A DNA stretch of 64,000 nt from Glandiceps talaboti (GCF_964340395.1 NC_135561.1:17072740-17136739); one strand, 5' to 3'. Counted from the first letter of the stretch, positions 9,300 to 23,836 are shown. Notes: a model not told the origin generated them from the letters alone. A program made the numbers and translations.

Positions 9300-12200
9300 T
9301 TTCCACCCAATTTGAGAAGCCAGCCTTACGTGAATCCGAAGTGAAAGTGACTTTGCCAAATTTTGAACGCAGCAACTGATCAAATTTTATAAATATAATG
9401 CACTTTTAAATTCTAAGTCGGCTAAAAGTAATGTTTAATTAATGCAGCTACAGTATCGCTGTTAGGTGGGAAAGTTGCATGGAAATTGCACACTCAACTG
9501 CGAGCCGCGTGGCTTTATTGTGATGCGGTCTCTTCACAAATTTCAAAAGAGATAAATTGGGCAATGATCTATACTTGGCTGTGAACTTGAGAAGAAACCT
9601 TCCTAAACGACATGAACAATGCTACCATGCATAGCAACAGTACGATAAGCCCTGACCCATATTTGAGATATCTAATCGAAATGTCTCATTTTTATAACAT
9701 TATGAATGACAGCCCCGTATTTTCACATGGTTCGAAACTGTTATTACGTCAATATTTAACTTTCCCCCATGTCTAAACAGAATTGTGTCGTGAATTTCAA
9801 GAAAGTGGAAGCTTGGATGATTTTTTTTAACTCTGATAATAAACGTCGAATTATATAATATTTGTACTGGTTTTGGTCTACACTGTTCGTTTCAACATGA
9901 CAGAACAAGTTCGCTCCTGAGGGCAAAGTGGTTATTCTGTTCTACTTTCTTGTTTGTTTTATATATATAAAGATCTTAGAGTGGTCCCTCTGGCTAGGAC
10001 TAGACAGGCGTTTTCCCCCCTCGATGGAAGTAGTAATAGAGGGTGCCAAACTTCATTATGTTAATTACATTCACCTATACATAGCATGATGTGCGATGTA
10101 CATTCTGTTGATTTTCACCATTCCCCGATTCTTTAAACAATAGAAGGACGTAATGGGATTGGCGAAGAATATATTGGTTGTCGTACAGAACAGTAGAGAA
10201 TAGCCACCCCTTTGTCCCCCGCCTTTCTCTCAATTAAGACCCTCATGCCAAAGTCTTAAAAGAATGACCGAACATGATCCGCCCGAAAATGACTCAACAT
10301 AAGACAACACTCTATCATCGACTTGTTTGACGTCGAAATCCTCATTGAATGTGGTTTATGTTTCCAAGCGGGATTTCGACAGATGAGTCAGGCACTGGGT
10401 TGAAAAGTTAAATTTAAGAAAGCAATTTAAGGATACAATCCCGACAGTCAAAACAATACATTCGATAATATCGTGTGTCCGTCATCGCGATAACGTGTGG
10501 TTGTCTGTTCTGATATGGTCTAATCAACAAATGATGTTATTAGTCCATTCGTATAAAATATGATTTATTTCGAATGTGTACTCGATTTTCTTTTAAAAAG
10601 GAGGAACAATTTTTCTGTCCACGGTAAACATAAATTTACATACACTCAAAGGTAACGCGTATACATCATTTGAAATGTCGTCAACTTCTGTATTGGCCAA
10701 TTGCAAGTGGAGAGTGAGAACGAGAACGCGTCGGGACATGATTAGCACCTGCCGTAATCGCCAAAATTCCATGTCACAACTCGTCACATTTCTCAGACAT
10801 AAATAATATGTTCCCAAACTTTTTTTTTTTAAATTACAGAAGGCTTTCTGGGAGGTCTTATACCTGTTAATTCTAATTCGCTTGACCAAACATCGTGGAC
10901 GTGTCTTATCATATTTTTACTATTTTAAAAACAAGGTCCCACCGTTGTACTTTTGCTTTGAACAGATTAACTCAATTATGGCGAGGGACTAATTTGATTC
11001 CACAGACTTGTCGGTCAGCAGAGCCACCCTTAATCAAGTCCTGGTTCATTTATTACTACCCAATTTACACGTTTGGAATCTTTAAAATCGATAACACTAT
11101 ATATATATATAAAATGTATAGTGGCGAAGGTCATACGTTGCTATGTGTATGGTGTTGATAATTTTTTTTTGCTTGCCAGGTATAAGTACCGCTGTGCTGT
11201 CTTATCGCCTCGCCCCATGCCAACTACATAAATTGTTTCCATTTACGCTAGTGATGGGCATTTGTCCAAAATCAATAAAACAAAAAACAGTGAAGCTCTC
11301 TTTTTTTTTCTCTTACAATATAGAATTTGCGTCTACCTCACAACTCTTTTTGTCCTACAGTGTGAGATGCTTGGACCATACATATGCAAACGACCATCGA
11401 TCGGTCGGGGCAATGGAAACAAGTCCGCTCATTAAGTGTGAATGTCCGTGAAAAGAACACGATCGTGTGTTGTGTAATAAGCCCAAGACAACGTCATTAT
11501 GATGAAATGTATTCACCAGTATATTGCATGGCTAGAGAAAAAAATCAATCCCACTCAATGCAAAGTCTGGTTGAGGCCTTTTATATATTTCATTATTTAC
11601 TTATCAGCTTGTACAACTCTACGGAGGAGTTAAAAATACCAAGTGATTTTCTCATCAACGACCGGCAGATGTTTTCGCCCACTGTCAAGTTCCAATGCAC
11701 CTGAGCAAAGCTTTGTTTTATTTTTTGTTTTGTTTTGATCTCTCATTTACCCGCGCTTTTGCGGTGAGACCTTTTTACATGAAATAGACAATGTGTTATC
11801 TCTTTTTTTTAGTGGAAATCGACATGCCATTGTTCTTCTGTCACAAAACAAACGCGGCTTTGGTCATTAATGTTTCAGGTCTTCTGTCCCAGGCCCAATG
11901 CTTTCTTTTTAGATATTTTTTTTATCTCGACATATGTACGAAATAATCGTGTGATTTATGATACCAGTCTTGTGTGAACGAGAACTGACATCATGTAAAA
12001 AAAAATGTGAAGAAAAAAATCAACTTTCACAAATCGTTAAAATTACGTCGATCATATTTTTTGTTCATCACAAACAGTGAGAAAAGTAAGAAAAAGTCAG
12101 GGGCAGACAGAAAAGAGAATGTGAAATGTATGAAAGGGAACACGAAATACCAGGCCATTCTGAATATCTTTTCGTCCCAAGTGGGACATTCTAGTATTCT

Positions 12201-14200
12201 ACAACAAGATGCAAGTTTCAGGAATGTACCATTCTTTAATTCAACAGTAGATATTTAATCCGAGCTCAGTAGAACAATCCTTCTGGAGCGTTCAAAAAAA
12301 AAACGAGCACCGCAGGTCTATTATGAAATCGACATTCCTTAGAACAATGTCCTTTGAAATTAACACGCTCTGAAAGATGCACCGAAAAGGGTGATTTATG
12401 TCACATTTCAAGGATGGGATATCTGCACCCGTCTCTTATCTGACTTCGACCAGAAATCGACAATATGGACATCATAAAACCGGATTTAAAAAGACCAAGT
12501 TATTACTCCCCCAGTGATCATTATCATGAACAACTCGTAAATATGAAACACAAAAAAGCGGGATTGAAATTGGCCGTAGCTTTTACGTATTGTCTGAAAT
12601 CTTGGCAAAGTTCATAGATCGATAGCGGTACCATCTCATTTTATATGGCGCCTTTATCATTTACAGTGCAAAGCTAGTCATAAAATCTCCCTTATACCTA
12701 TTGTAAAGGTTCGACATACTGGCAACCTCACTACCGAATCGTTTTTCCCACCGAAATTAAATTATCAAAAAAATTCCGTTTCGGATATAATTTTCAAGTT
12801 AATTTTGGACTTGAACAACAGAAATGGTCAGCTTCACTGATTTGGTATAACAATTTTGGGTTAAGAGTGACAGGAAATGGCTAAAATGACGTTTCTAGCT
12901 TTCCCTGCATTTTTGGTAGTGAACGGCATTGGAATGAACCAAAGGTGAACCGAAAATAGAATATACTGGACAGAGTGTGTGTGATATAGTGACATAGTCG
13001 TACGCGTCTCCGTGCTCGTCCGCGTGTCGACACCGGGACTTCGGATTCGGACCCCGGAAAAAAAAAATTTTCATCCTCCGTATTCTATCCACCAAAGTGA
13101 CAAAAATTCACCAAATGACTTGACAACCAATACTCTTTTCGTGAAAGATAAAAACTAACAAGTTTCAGATGATTCATGTGTTTTATTCTCAACCTTTCTG
13201 ATATATAATTTAAATTTTTCTCCTTAAAATTAAAAAAAAAAGGCATTCCGATGTTTACTGTATAAAAGCACTATATGATATACAGCACAAGACCAAGTGA
13301 CCGTACAATTACGAATTTCCCATTTCGTGAGATGTCACCATCATCATCATCAACTTCCATTCTTCTCATATTTAATTGTAAACGCCCTTACAAAGAAGGA
13401 TCGTGGGGAATCCTCTATATGCTGTGGCTATTATTTTGTGAAAATGTAACATTCAGATGATATTCTTGATTTAAAGTGATTATCGCCACTGGTAATCAAA
13501 TTTCAGAATTAGCACATCACAGACAAGGGCATTCACGTTGGTAATTTAAACGAGATAGTGACTCGAGAACTTTTGTTTCGGTTTGTATTGTCTCCAAAAA
13601 AAAAAACCCTCAAAAGGTGGAGTTGCGACAAGCGTGACTTTTCACGACAACAGATTCTTGCGTCAAGGAGACCCCGTAGAAACGACTTAGACCGTTTCGG
13701 CCGAGGAAAATCAGTTTATTCAAATTTGTTCACTCGGGTAGGTTCATATACAAAAACGAAACTACAATGGCTTTCATAGTAGAGTGTTCATGACTGTGCA
13801 TCAGTGTAGCTGTTGTAAGTTTTTTTTATGTAATGAAATGCCACACATACCATTGAAAGTGTGAAAACTAAGCTGAGAGAGGCTTTTATTCATAACATGA
13901 TATATATTGTGAAACGTTCAACGAGCTAGGGCTTCCTTACACGTGTGTGCGAACAACTTGTATTGTCCCATAGGTTTCATATATAGCATTTCTGAGTCGT
14001 TTATATGCGTAGTCATGAGACGCTAAACAAGCAACGAGAAAGCGTAACACCAATATCATGTTGTTATTTTTTTTAAATTAATGCTTCGATGTATTTATCT
14101 GGCGTGCAATGTTTTCTCATTTATGCACACAGCACCTAAACTCCCAAAACAACAAACATTATTCAAACAGACTGTAAAACGCGCATCGAGCCACGCACGC
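9300..14200. other. Largely featureless stretch
   Basis: AT-rich, with short frames only. The exception is the weak terminal exon candidate at 11180. A 98-codon minus-strand frame at 10593-10889 has no convincing splice sites or recognised domain. Confidence 0.5.
11180..11231 (+). CDS. Candidate short terminal exon with poly(A) signal
   Basis: A strong acceptor (ttttttttgcttgccag, CAG at 11177-11179) is followed by a frame reading YKYRCAVLSPRPMPTT and a TAA at 11229-11231. AATAAA follows at 11274-11279. The arrangement suits a last coding exon. The short length and the lack of an identified upstream exon keep confidence low, and other frames are open too. Confidence 0.15.
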
Positions 14201-14267
14201 AAACAAATGTCATTTTTTGTGTGATATTCCAGATTTCTGCGAAAACGGTATGTCCTGCCTGGGATAC

Positions 14268-14404
14268 CTACTATCTGTCAATACGAGGTCCTGAATCAGT
14301 GAGACCATGGGAGCAATTTGGACATCGCCCACCATGTTTTTGACGGAGAGAGAGAGACAACACGCTGATCTGACATAGAAGACGATACACCTGGCACTTT
14401 CAAA
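14268..14404 (-). CDS. Candidate exon on the minus strand, unknown protein
   Basis: This lies inside a 131-codon minus-strand frame (14210-14605), the longest frame in the window that is not microsatellite. A good acceptor (actttctttcag) precedes codon 68 of that frame. A usable donor (AGTAG/gtatcc) ends a 137-base exon whose last part reads VKNMVGDVQIAP then MVSLIQDLVLTDS. No family is recognised. It overlaps the upstream side of a plus-strand candidate at 14613, so at most one of the two is likely to be coding. Confidence 0.2.
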
Positions 14405-14612
14405 CTGAAAGAAAGTGCGAAATAAATCTGATAACAAAATAAATACACACCTACTTGTAACGTGAATCGCCTCCAATTTTAGCATTAGTAGAAAGTGTGT
14501 GTATAAGTAGGACCTGGCATTAGCAGTAAACAACTTGGAACATTCGGGTACGGCTACGTATACACATGTATATACGGACTGAGTAAGCTCGAGTCTGGCT
14601 CGCAACTGTCAG

Positions 14613-14813
14613 GTAGTGTGGCTATATGTGCCGAGAGGTGGGATCGGTGTAAACGACGATGGCGTCTCAGGGGGAGGCGTCTTCACTATTGTGTTCGAGG
14701 AGTGTGGAACGAATCACGCGTATGAGTCAATCGACTGCTTTCGGCGGATGACCAATAGCCTGCGCGCTCAGAATGTCCAGCTGTCCGGAGAGCTGTATAC
14801 ATGTATTAGGAAG
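14613..14813 (+). CDS. Candidate exon, unknown protein
   Basis: This is an open frame in a GC-richer island, ending at AGGAAG with donor gtaact. Possible acceptors are CAG at 14610-14612 or CAG at 14668-14670, or translation could begin at the internal ATG 14748. The 3' part reads FRRMTNSLRAQ then NVQLSGELYTCIRK, which looks amphipathic and coiled-coil-like. The other two frames are closed over most of the stretch. There are no database-like motifs that I know. If real, it is an internal or first exon with a phase-0 donor. The downstream exons are not identified. Confidence 0.28.
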
Positions 14814-15204
14814 GTAACTTTTGTCACACTGTATTCATTCATAATTAAGTCATACATGTCATTGTGTTCTTTGTTTTCTACATATACGGCGTTGAATAGT
14901 TTAAAATAAACGACGCTACCTATCAATTAGCAAAGGGGTTAAAACGAAGGGCACCGCGAAACCGTGAAATTGATCAACATGAAGGTTTGAAAAATGATAA
15001 ACGTTTAAATCCGAGATTATCAATGTCTTATATGACTCTCATATCTTAGTTCTTAGAAGGGGTTCACATTTGAATCAAAATACTCCGTGATATACCCCTC
15101 GCGTCTTCCGGTGACGGTAAACGGTAACGAAATACACATCACCGCTTCCATGAAATCGACAACTGGGTGTTTAAATGAAATCCAGAGATCACGCTTTCAT
15201 TTAA

Positions 15205-15309
15205 TTTAATATATTTACATTTTTATTTATTTATTTATTTATTTATTTATTTTTTTTTATTTTTTTTTATTTTTTTTTTTTTATTTTTTATTTTTTTTTT
15301 TTTTTGGGG
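15205..15309 (+). repeat. T-rich (TTTA)n tract ending in poly-G
   Basis: TTTA units degrade into long T runs and end in a run of eight G's. An A run of about 17 follows at 15446. Confidence 0.85.
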
Positions 15310-15469
15310 GGGGTGAACTGTATGTCTGTTATGTCACATCCGCATGTATTAATTTAGCGATGCAGTGCCCGCCCAGGAACTGCTGAACGGGTACGACGGA
15401 CATATAAACACAAACAAAAAATGATGAAATTGACAACGTGGTAGTAAAAAAAAAAAAAAAAACTCTTTG

Positions 15470-17840
15470 AAAAGCCCGTTATTATAACCGTGATTTGTCA
15501 AGGGAATTAAATGGTCCTGAAAACAACACCGGTATATATGTCTGCAACCCGCACAACTGCTTCCCGGTGTCTTTCAATTGTTTAATGGGAGCACCATTTA
15601 ACAATTGTAAAACAAACCGACATGTTTTGTTTCTCTGTTCGAGATCTTTTAAGCATGCAAATTCTTGAAAATGAGTCACTCAACCTTGACTTAAAGTAAA
15701 GGTATTTAGGAAGTTGGATAACCAGCTTCATTCTAATCAAGTAAAATGCCATTTTAATTGCATAGGAGAGAAAATAAGAGGAGTGAAAGAAATTTCCATA
15801 AAATGTTTGTCTAGCACATTCAGTAAATATTGATTGTGACCGTTGCACATATACGTACAGTTGTATATATGTTTTGCTAGGTAGATGCCATCAAGTTCAT
15901 CGGGCTCATGTCCACAGGATGTGCGCATTCTTGGTCTCTACTTCGTCAACCAAAGACATTGTCGTGAAGACTAATTTTAAGATGTGGACGTCGTGAGAAT
16001 CAAGTTTTTTTTTTATAATATGATGACTGAAAACCATAAAGAGTTTCTTTTTTACCACAAATCCCCCTCAACAGGATGCATCATCACAATTTTTTTCTGT
16101 TACGTAACACGTATGTATGAAAGCACTTCCTTCAGTGCGTGGGATCGGGAGTAGATCAACGACTACTCCCGTACACTTTACTGTTAAAATTGAAGGGGTC
16201 ATTGAGTTACATCCCTATAATACAAAGGAAAAGATTATCACGATTTCAAAAAAAAAAATCTGACCTGATGCTTGTCACTTCAAAAATATGTGTCAGGAAT
16301 ATAAATACGCCGACGTTCTGTACACAGACTTTTACGGTTCTCACACGGAAATATAGCTGTTCGGAAGTCATGACGACTTCAAAGGGATTTTTGAGAATCT
16401 GACATTTCCTGAGATGAGAGATGAAAATATGGTGACGAATTCTTGCTCAATGTTATGGGTTGATGGCGATAACTGCTCTATGTTCATGGTCCGATTATCG
16501 TGTAGAGTACACTTTTATTTGTAAGCCCGGGTTCTAGAGATGACTGTAACCCCTTAAGTTAAACTCAGGGATAACGCCATTGCACAGCGCAAGCAAAACT
16601 TGAAACCATTATTTTTGTTTATAATATACGACAAAAATTATATTCCCGCGCAAAAATTTGTGATGACACAACGTATGAATGTTTTGATTCCAAAATGGCC
16701 GCCATATATATCTGACGACATCTGAATAAATAAAGTAAATTGTCGTTTCCACGTGAACATTTTCGATTTAGTTTTAAGCGAAACAACTCAGATTCTGGAT
16801 AACTGTCAATTATTTCAATATTTCAATAAGTCCAGGTGGATTTTGTCCAACTGGTGAAGATAATCTCCACCAACAAACAAGTACATTAATTTAGTATAGT
16901 GTTTCTTGAGGAAGAGTGCTACTTAAAATTCAAAAGGAACTTGACTTCTGTAAGAGAAGGGCGAGATCACTAAGAAGATTTAAAGGCTCCGGTTCAATTA
17001 GAATGAAAATGTAGGTATGAAAAACTGCGTCTGACACACCTTTAGTAAAAATTGACCCAGAACAAGATTGCGTTGTTCTGCTGCACCTACTGATATGGAA
17101 AAATCAGACTTTTCGTTATTCCTGAATGAGCATTTTCTCTCTGGTACGTGGCGAATCCCGCGGACCCCACCTCCTCAATACACATGCCGCAACGAATTAA
17201 AATCGTAGCATGTACCCGAAGATTTTGCATCCCCTGTGTTTGTGCATTTTATTTTAATCCGAAGTCATTAACCCTTATACGAAGTGTTACGTAATTTGAT
17301 AAACATCTCCGAACAAAACAAAAATGGGGTAAAACTCTTGTCTATCAACAGCCCTGACCTTTTTTGCAAGTTAAATTGTTCCATTGGAGACCACCCGTAT
17401 AGTTGAGATGAATTCAGAGACAAATCAACTATACTTAACTTGTTTCATCTCCATCAGTTTCTTGTTTAGTTTGTTGTGTAAGTTGACTCATACATATGCA
17501 GTAAAAACAAAGGAACAAAAGACGCCATCCGTAGTTACGATAACAAAGAATGGTATGTCTTCTGCAACCATTCAGAAAACTAAAACTGGCTTCCAGGCAG
17601 TATATGAGGGTGTTTTATATCTCATTACTACATTACTAGGGGCAATGTGATACAGGCGTACACGTATACGAAAGTTTAGTCTGTTCTGACATTGCCTTCT
17701 TGTGTTATTTTGTTAGTTGCCATACCTCGTACCTCCTAGCTCTCGAAACCGTGCGAAGAAGACGGATGTGATGAAATTGGATGTTTCTGTAGAATTATTT
17801 ACACTTTCCAAGTTTATAAACGAGCTCACATGCACACAGA
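15470..17840. other. Featureless stretch
   Basis: No recognisable gene or element. A small hairpin (caattgtttaa with its partner tttaacaattg) lies at about 15576-15608. Confidence 0.45.
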
Positions 17841-17874
17841 CTCCCTCCCTCCCTCCCTCCCTCCCTCCCTCCCT

Positions 17875-17967
<93 letters not shown>
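17841..17967 (+). repeat. (CTCC)n-(CT)n polypyrimidine array
   Basis: Ten CTCC units pass into about 44 CT units. This is a homopyrimidine strand capable of triplex formation. The frames on both strands are artefacts. Confidence 0.95.
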
Positions 17968-17968
<1 letters not shown>

Positions 17969-17999
17969 AATCCTAATTTGAAGTTATGTAGATCAGTGG

Positions 18000-20440
18000 G
18001 TTTCTGCCTATACACATGCGCATAACAAACGTGTTGTTTTAATCTCCTATGCGCAATAATTGTCTAGTAGTATTATACACTACTAACGCTAAGTCCTGTG
18101 GCTATAACAAAATTATGCTTTCTTAAACCCGACCTTTCACCTCAACTTGTATTACGTAAAATGATTAACCCGGATATTTTCTTTCTATCCAAATTAGCAG
18201 TGTTTGATCAATTTGCCCTGCTTATTGTATTTGTCAACTGTTAATTTTGTTGAACAGAAAGAACCCTCTTATTGTCCCGTATAATATGTATGAATCGCCA
18301 ACGCCGATTCTTACTGAAACGGAAATTAACAGCAACCCCTAGCTGTGAAAATTTCTCGTATCAGCGCAGGTGTATGTGGTCAAAAGTTGTGAAATGGTTC
18401 TATAAAAGGAAATGTTTCGGACATACGCTAACGATCCTTGTTAGATTGAATCTAAAATACCTCCGATTGTTTGTATTGTAAATATATGCAAACGAACACC
18501 CGTTCAAGACAATAACAGACAACACACTTGGGAAAATTAATTTTAAAAATCTGACAATTCGCTAATGTTTCTCGTCGTGAGCTGTTGTCACCTTTACTTG
18601 AAGTCAGCACAGAGTATAAAACAGTTTGTGCAAATCATCTAAAAAAAAAACTAGAAATGATCCTTTTTTTATCAAATGAAACCACTTCACGTGCATGAAC
18701 AATAATACTAATTATGACAACCATATCAAGTGAACGTGACCGTTTGAAATCCGTCTCCCTTTTTACATATGTTGATGACCAGCTTGTATTGTTTCGAATG
18801 AAACACACATAGAAAGCTGACTCGGAGAAGAGATATGAAAGAATGAGAAGCACTCGACTCAACACTGAAGTATGAAATAGCCGAGGATAATGTTGTTGTA
18901 ATTGTTACCCAATACTCAATATGTGCACACGTGCATGAAACGGTCAGACAAAACGAAAACATATGCCTTTCCGAGCTAACGTTTGTAGTGTTATAAAAAA
19001 TTGATCTCGTTTACTCATGGGTGTGCTCGTCGTATTTGAGGGTATCTTTGAATTTTTTGGGGGGCGGGTGAAAAAACCTCTCTTCGGGTTCAGCCATTGC
19101 CAACAAAATGGCAGAACTATAATCATAATTGGGTTCAATTAACCGATTTAATTCACACAGGTTTAAAACCAAAACAATGAAATCTACCCTGTGTATGTAT
19201 ATTATACTTGTAAGTGATTCTCCTAGTGTAAATTATCGCTGCAAATGTTAGTATTCTAATTCACAATGATTCGTCATTTTCCCCGAGACCAAGGGCGAAC
19301 ATTAAAACGGAATTGTAGTTAGTACTAATCCCACTAAAACAACGAATTATAATGACAAAAAATGAAATTCATGCAATAACACGTGTACGTCAGCTTTCCT
19401 CCAGGATTTAATCTACAATCCTGACATTTCACCTGATGTAAAAAAAAAAAATCACCAAGCCTTCCAGGAAGAAAAAAAAAGTTTACAAATAAATTAAGAA
19501 GGAAAGTCGCAAGATAAGACGGTTTGACGCACAAGGAGATGTATTTACCATGGCAAAGCAAACGGCTTTTATAATTCACAAACGTATATTGAGAACGGTG
19601 AAATATACATAATGAAAATCGATCGAACACTGTCTAGTTAAAGTTGTTAATTTCTAGTTACGTAACACCTAACTGAATCGAAATGTCGGATTTTTAAACG
19701 CCTAATGTCATTTCTATGGGGTATATGACATCTGTCGCCTTCAAGGGTAAATTTATTTTATTGCGCCTTTCTTTTGAAGATTATATACCTAACGTTTATT
19801 GAAATATATTACATCACAAGAGATAAATTAACACAAAAACACCATGACCACACGGTGTGCCGCCTTTTCAACAGAAATAACGAATTGCTCATATGGCGAT
19901 TTCCTTGTATTGTTCGGGCCATATAGAAATATTGATCTAACGTATAGCAGATTAAAATATTGTGTGTACTCCGGCAAACAAATATGTACAAGCAGTGAAA
20001 TTAACGATATGCAGAAATGAAGCAAGGTCAAACGCCCAACTTGTGTTTGTCTATTTCTGACACGTGTACAGGCAATGGACAATGTAATTAATATCTTACT
20101 TTTAATTTCGAATTAATTTATTGGGACATTTCTACTTCTATCACGAATGTTTGCCTAAGTGTATTATCTCCGTGGATTGCTGCATAGCATTACGTACATA
20201 TTTAACTTATATGTGATGCAGTCAACTATTTTTTTCTAAACAAGACGAAGGGGATTTCAGAGATCTCTCTTTAACGCCTTTTTATCGATTGACCCAGTCG
20301 TCGATACAAATAAACAAAAAATTCTCGTGCAAATTTAATTACTCGGCTTTTCTTTTGTAACTCACATATCTTTGTTGACCCCCATCCCCAATACACATAG
20401 TGATAAATAGAAACAGACGCCTGTATCCTTTCTCACAGTT
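18000..20440. other. Featureless stretch
   Basis: AT-rich, short frames only, no inverted repeats of note. Confidence 0.45.
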
Positions 20441-20447
20441 ATATTTT

Positions 20448-20839
20448 CACACAACACAACACAACACAACACAACACAACACAACACACAACACAGCACA
20501 ACACGGCACAGCACAGCACAGCACAACACAACACAACACAACACAAACACAACACACACAACAAACACAAACACAAACATAGACACACGTTCTTACAACA
20601 CAACACACACAACGCAACACAACTCAACACAACTCAACACAACACAGCACAACCACAACTCAGCACAAACACAACACAACACAAACACACACACACACAC
20701 ACACAACACAACCACAATACATACAACACAACAACACAACAACACACACAACACAACACACACAACCAACACAACACAACACAACACACACAACACACAC
20801 ACAACAACACAAACACAAACACAAACATAGACACACGTT
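20448..20839 (+). repeat. (CACAA)n-type complex array with internal duplication
   Basis: Pentamer acaac and variants (acagc, acacaaac) fill about 390 bases. The end block aacatagacacacgtt occurs twice, 248 bases apart (about 20576-20591 and 20824-20839), showing that a whole sub-array was duplicated. Confidence 0.85.
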
Positions 20840-21400
20840 ATTGTGTTTAGGCTAAATAAAAGAAATTGTGCGTTTACGATAACACAGACCGACAGGAGTG
20901 TAAGCCTAAACAATGTTTTAAACATTTAAAACTAAAACATAAGAAATTCTTTGTCTTCTTAACCCTTCATACACGTCTATTTCTTTCTCCAGCAAACGAT
21001 GTCTGTACACATTTCATCAAACTATGGCGACATTCTGGGTTTTTTTTAGGTCGAAGCAATTTTCAAAAACAAAATCAATTAAAAAATAATGTAAAATAAA
21101 ATAAAATCCAACCTACCTATCCTATTTTCTGGGGCCTTGTTATCGAAAATACACAATTGTTGGTTTTCGCCTAAGTAAGTCCGACTAGCTTTAGATGGTT
21201 GACTGACAATTAATGGTAAAACAATGATATAATATTTAGTAAATAAATACTGCTGGAACTGCATTGAAAGAGGTCAAACAAAACAGTCCTCTAAACTGTA
21301 AGGTTAGCTTAATCACGGTTTCGAGCAATAACTCTATTTTTAAAAACTGACTCGCTATCTCTCTTTAACCCCCAGTTTTTTATGATTAACTGATCACCTA

Positions 21401-21500
21401 NNNNNNNNNNNNNNNNNNNNNNNNNNNNNNNNNNNNNNNNNNNNNNNNNNNNNNNNNNNNNNNNNNNNNNNNNNNNNNNNNNNNNNNNNNNNNNNNNNNN
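21401..21500. other. Assembly gap, 100 N
   Basis: Exactly 100 Ns, a placeholder length. The 9 bases before the gap (gatcaccta, 21392-21400) are repeated immediately after it (21501-21509), just before a long CT array. The two contigs may really overlap, with no sequence missing. Confidence 0.95.
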
Positions 21501-21510
21501 GATCACCTAT

Positions 21511-21724
<214 letters not shown>

Positions 21725-21964
21725 GTTGGTTGGTTGGTTATTCAGTCGATTGGTTGTTTGCTTTCTTAGTTGGGACCTTGATGAGTATGATACATTTTTT
21801 ATCATTTCATGATCATACTTCTTGAAAAGAATTCTAGAAATTATCCCACTTTGCTCCATTTCCACCATTTTTTCTTTTTTTCCACGACTCGTGATTGCAC
21901 ATCCAACCTTATTCGGGGTATTAAAGGGGTGTGGTTGGCATAATTTGTAGCCGGGTACCGACCG

Positions 21965-22034
21965 TGAATGAATGAATGAATGAATGAATGAATGAATGAA
22001 TGAATGAATGAATGAATGAATGAATGGATGGATG
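21965..22034 (+). repeat. (GAAT)n array with GGAT end
   Basis: About 15 GAAT units ending in three GGAT units. Confidence 0.9.
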
Positions 22035-23130
22035 AAGGCAATAAGAAAGAAAATAAGGAAAAGACAAATGCAAATTATGAGCATGAGAAGGGAGCGTCTT
22101 GGGTGTTATTGACATTTGTTTACTACTCATCTGCACCATTGGTGTTTTGTTTGTAGACAACATCATGTGGTCAATTAGACCGCTAAACAAAAGATTGACA
22201 ATAAAATGAAAGGCATCTGGTTAGCTCTTTAATTATCGAAATTGAGATTTTTTTCTCTTGTTTTTTAGTCTGTGTCCGTTTTTATGGCGAACATTGTAGA
22301 CATTCAACGCCGCTTCTGTTTTGTTTTAGACCGCTAGACCGTAACACACACTCGTTACGTTAAGTGCATACGATCGTAACAGCTTTCAATTTTAATCTGC
22401 TTGAAGCTTTTTAATTTTTGCACACGGTGCCAATCAATCGTCGGGTTCGTTCAAGTTTGGTCAACCGTGTATCCCTGTAGTTCTGGCCTCCGCGATAAAT
22501 TAACTAGCTGGTTATCTAGAAATCCATAAATATAATAATGATGATAATTTTTCTTAGAACATCATTTTCTCATGAATTATTTGTGGCTTTATCAGTAAAT
22601 TGATTCATATTTCGGAACCTTGAGATTTTGTTATTGTGATTAGTGTGTGTGTGTGTGTGTGTGTGTAAAATAATTAATTATTTATAAGTTGACGTTGCTG
22701 CTAATTACACTGCTTCCATTTATCGCTCGAGACCGATTGATCTTTGGTTGTCGTGCAGGAGTTTTTCATGTCGGAAGAATTTGTGAAACAAAAAAATCTA
22801 AACGCGAAAAATCATATGCAAGTATTAGATACTCAGCAGGTTTGTTTTCAAAGTTGTTCATTATGGTTCACGTTGATGATTCAACACAAGCCAGCAAGTT
22901 TGTTTTTTTGTGTGTGTGATATCACTTTAATCTGAACACTTAACATACTCAATTAGCAGTGAACGTTCATCCAGTGGTTAAATTTCCCCGGTGATTCTCT
23001 CCCCCTCGAGGGAAATATCTTGTTCAATATTTAAAATTGCTATACGCAATATAATATGGTGTCTCTTCGACTGTGAAATGTACATTGAAACATTATTGAA
23101 ATTGACACGTGCTTATGAGTTGTCTTTTCA

Positions 23131-23216
23131 TGTATGTATGACTGTATGTATGTATGTATGTATGTATGTATGTATGTATGTATGTATGTATGTATGAATG
23201 TATGTATGTATGTATG

Positions 23217-23278
<62 letters not shown>

Positions 23279-23345
23279 TGTATGTATGTATGTATGTATG
23301 TATACTTCTTTGTTTGTTTGTTTGGTTTTGTTTGTTTGTTTGTTT
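23131..23345 (+). repeat. (TATG)n array followed by (TTTG)n
   Basis: About 40 TATG units with a few TATA and GAATG variants, then TTTG units from about 23308. All six frames are open across it, giving false reading frames. Confidence 0.95.
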
Positions 23346-23836
23346 GATATACTACACATGGCATAGTATCAAACTCTTCCCATACCTTTCAAAGAATGCA
23401 CTCCCACTGGGCTTGTTAAAGCCCGTGTTATTTTCTTAGTGGCAGCTCTAGAAAAGGAATTCGAAGGAGGTACAAGACCATATCACAATGGTATGTTATT
23501 CTGTTCTGGTTTATAAAGTTCAGGTTCTTACAGGAAAGCCAAAAGTGTGACCGGCTAGTGCACGATTACAAGTGTGCGAATACTGAAAGTGCACTCAGTT
23601 GAGATCTGTCGCTATGTGTTGTTTCTCTCCAGTAAAAAAAGAAACTAAACAAAAACATCAGCACCTTCGGTTTTTATGTGTACCATGCCATAGTGTATTG
23701 TGATTATTGGCGGCTCTTTTAACACACGTGTTAAGTGGTCTCCGACTAATCAAAGAGAATTTTAAGAGTGTACTGGCAAGACTTGTCATTAAACCGTCAC
23801 ACTCTAAAAGTTGGACTGTTAAAAATAATCGACATA

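Noticed and set aside
23128-23439. TATG-array frames of 70-101 codons
   Set aside because: Microsatellite in every frame on both strands.
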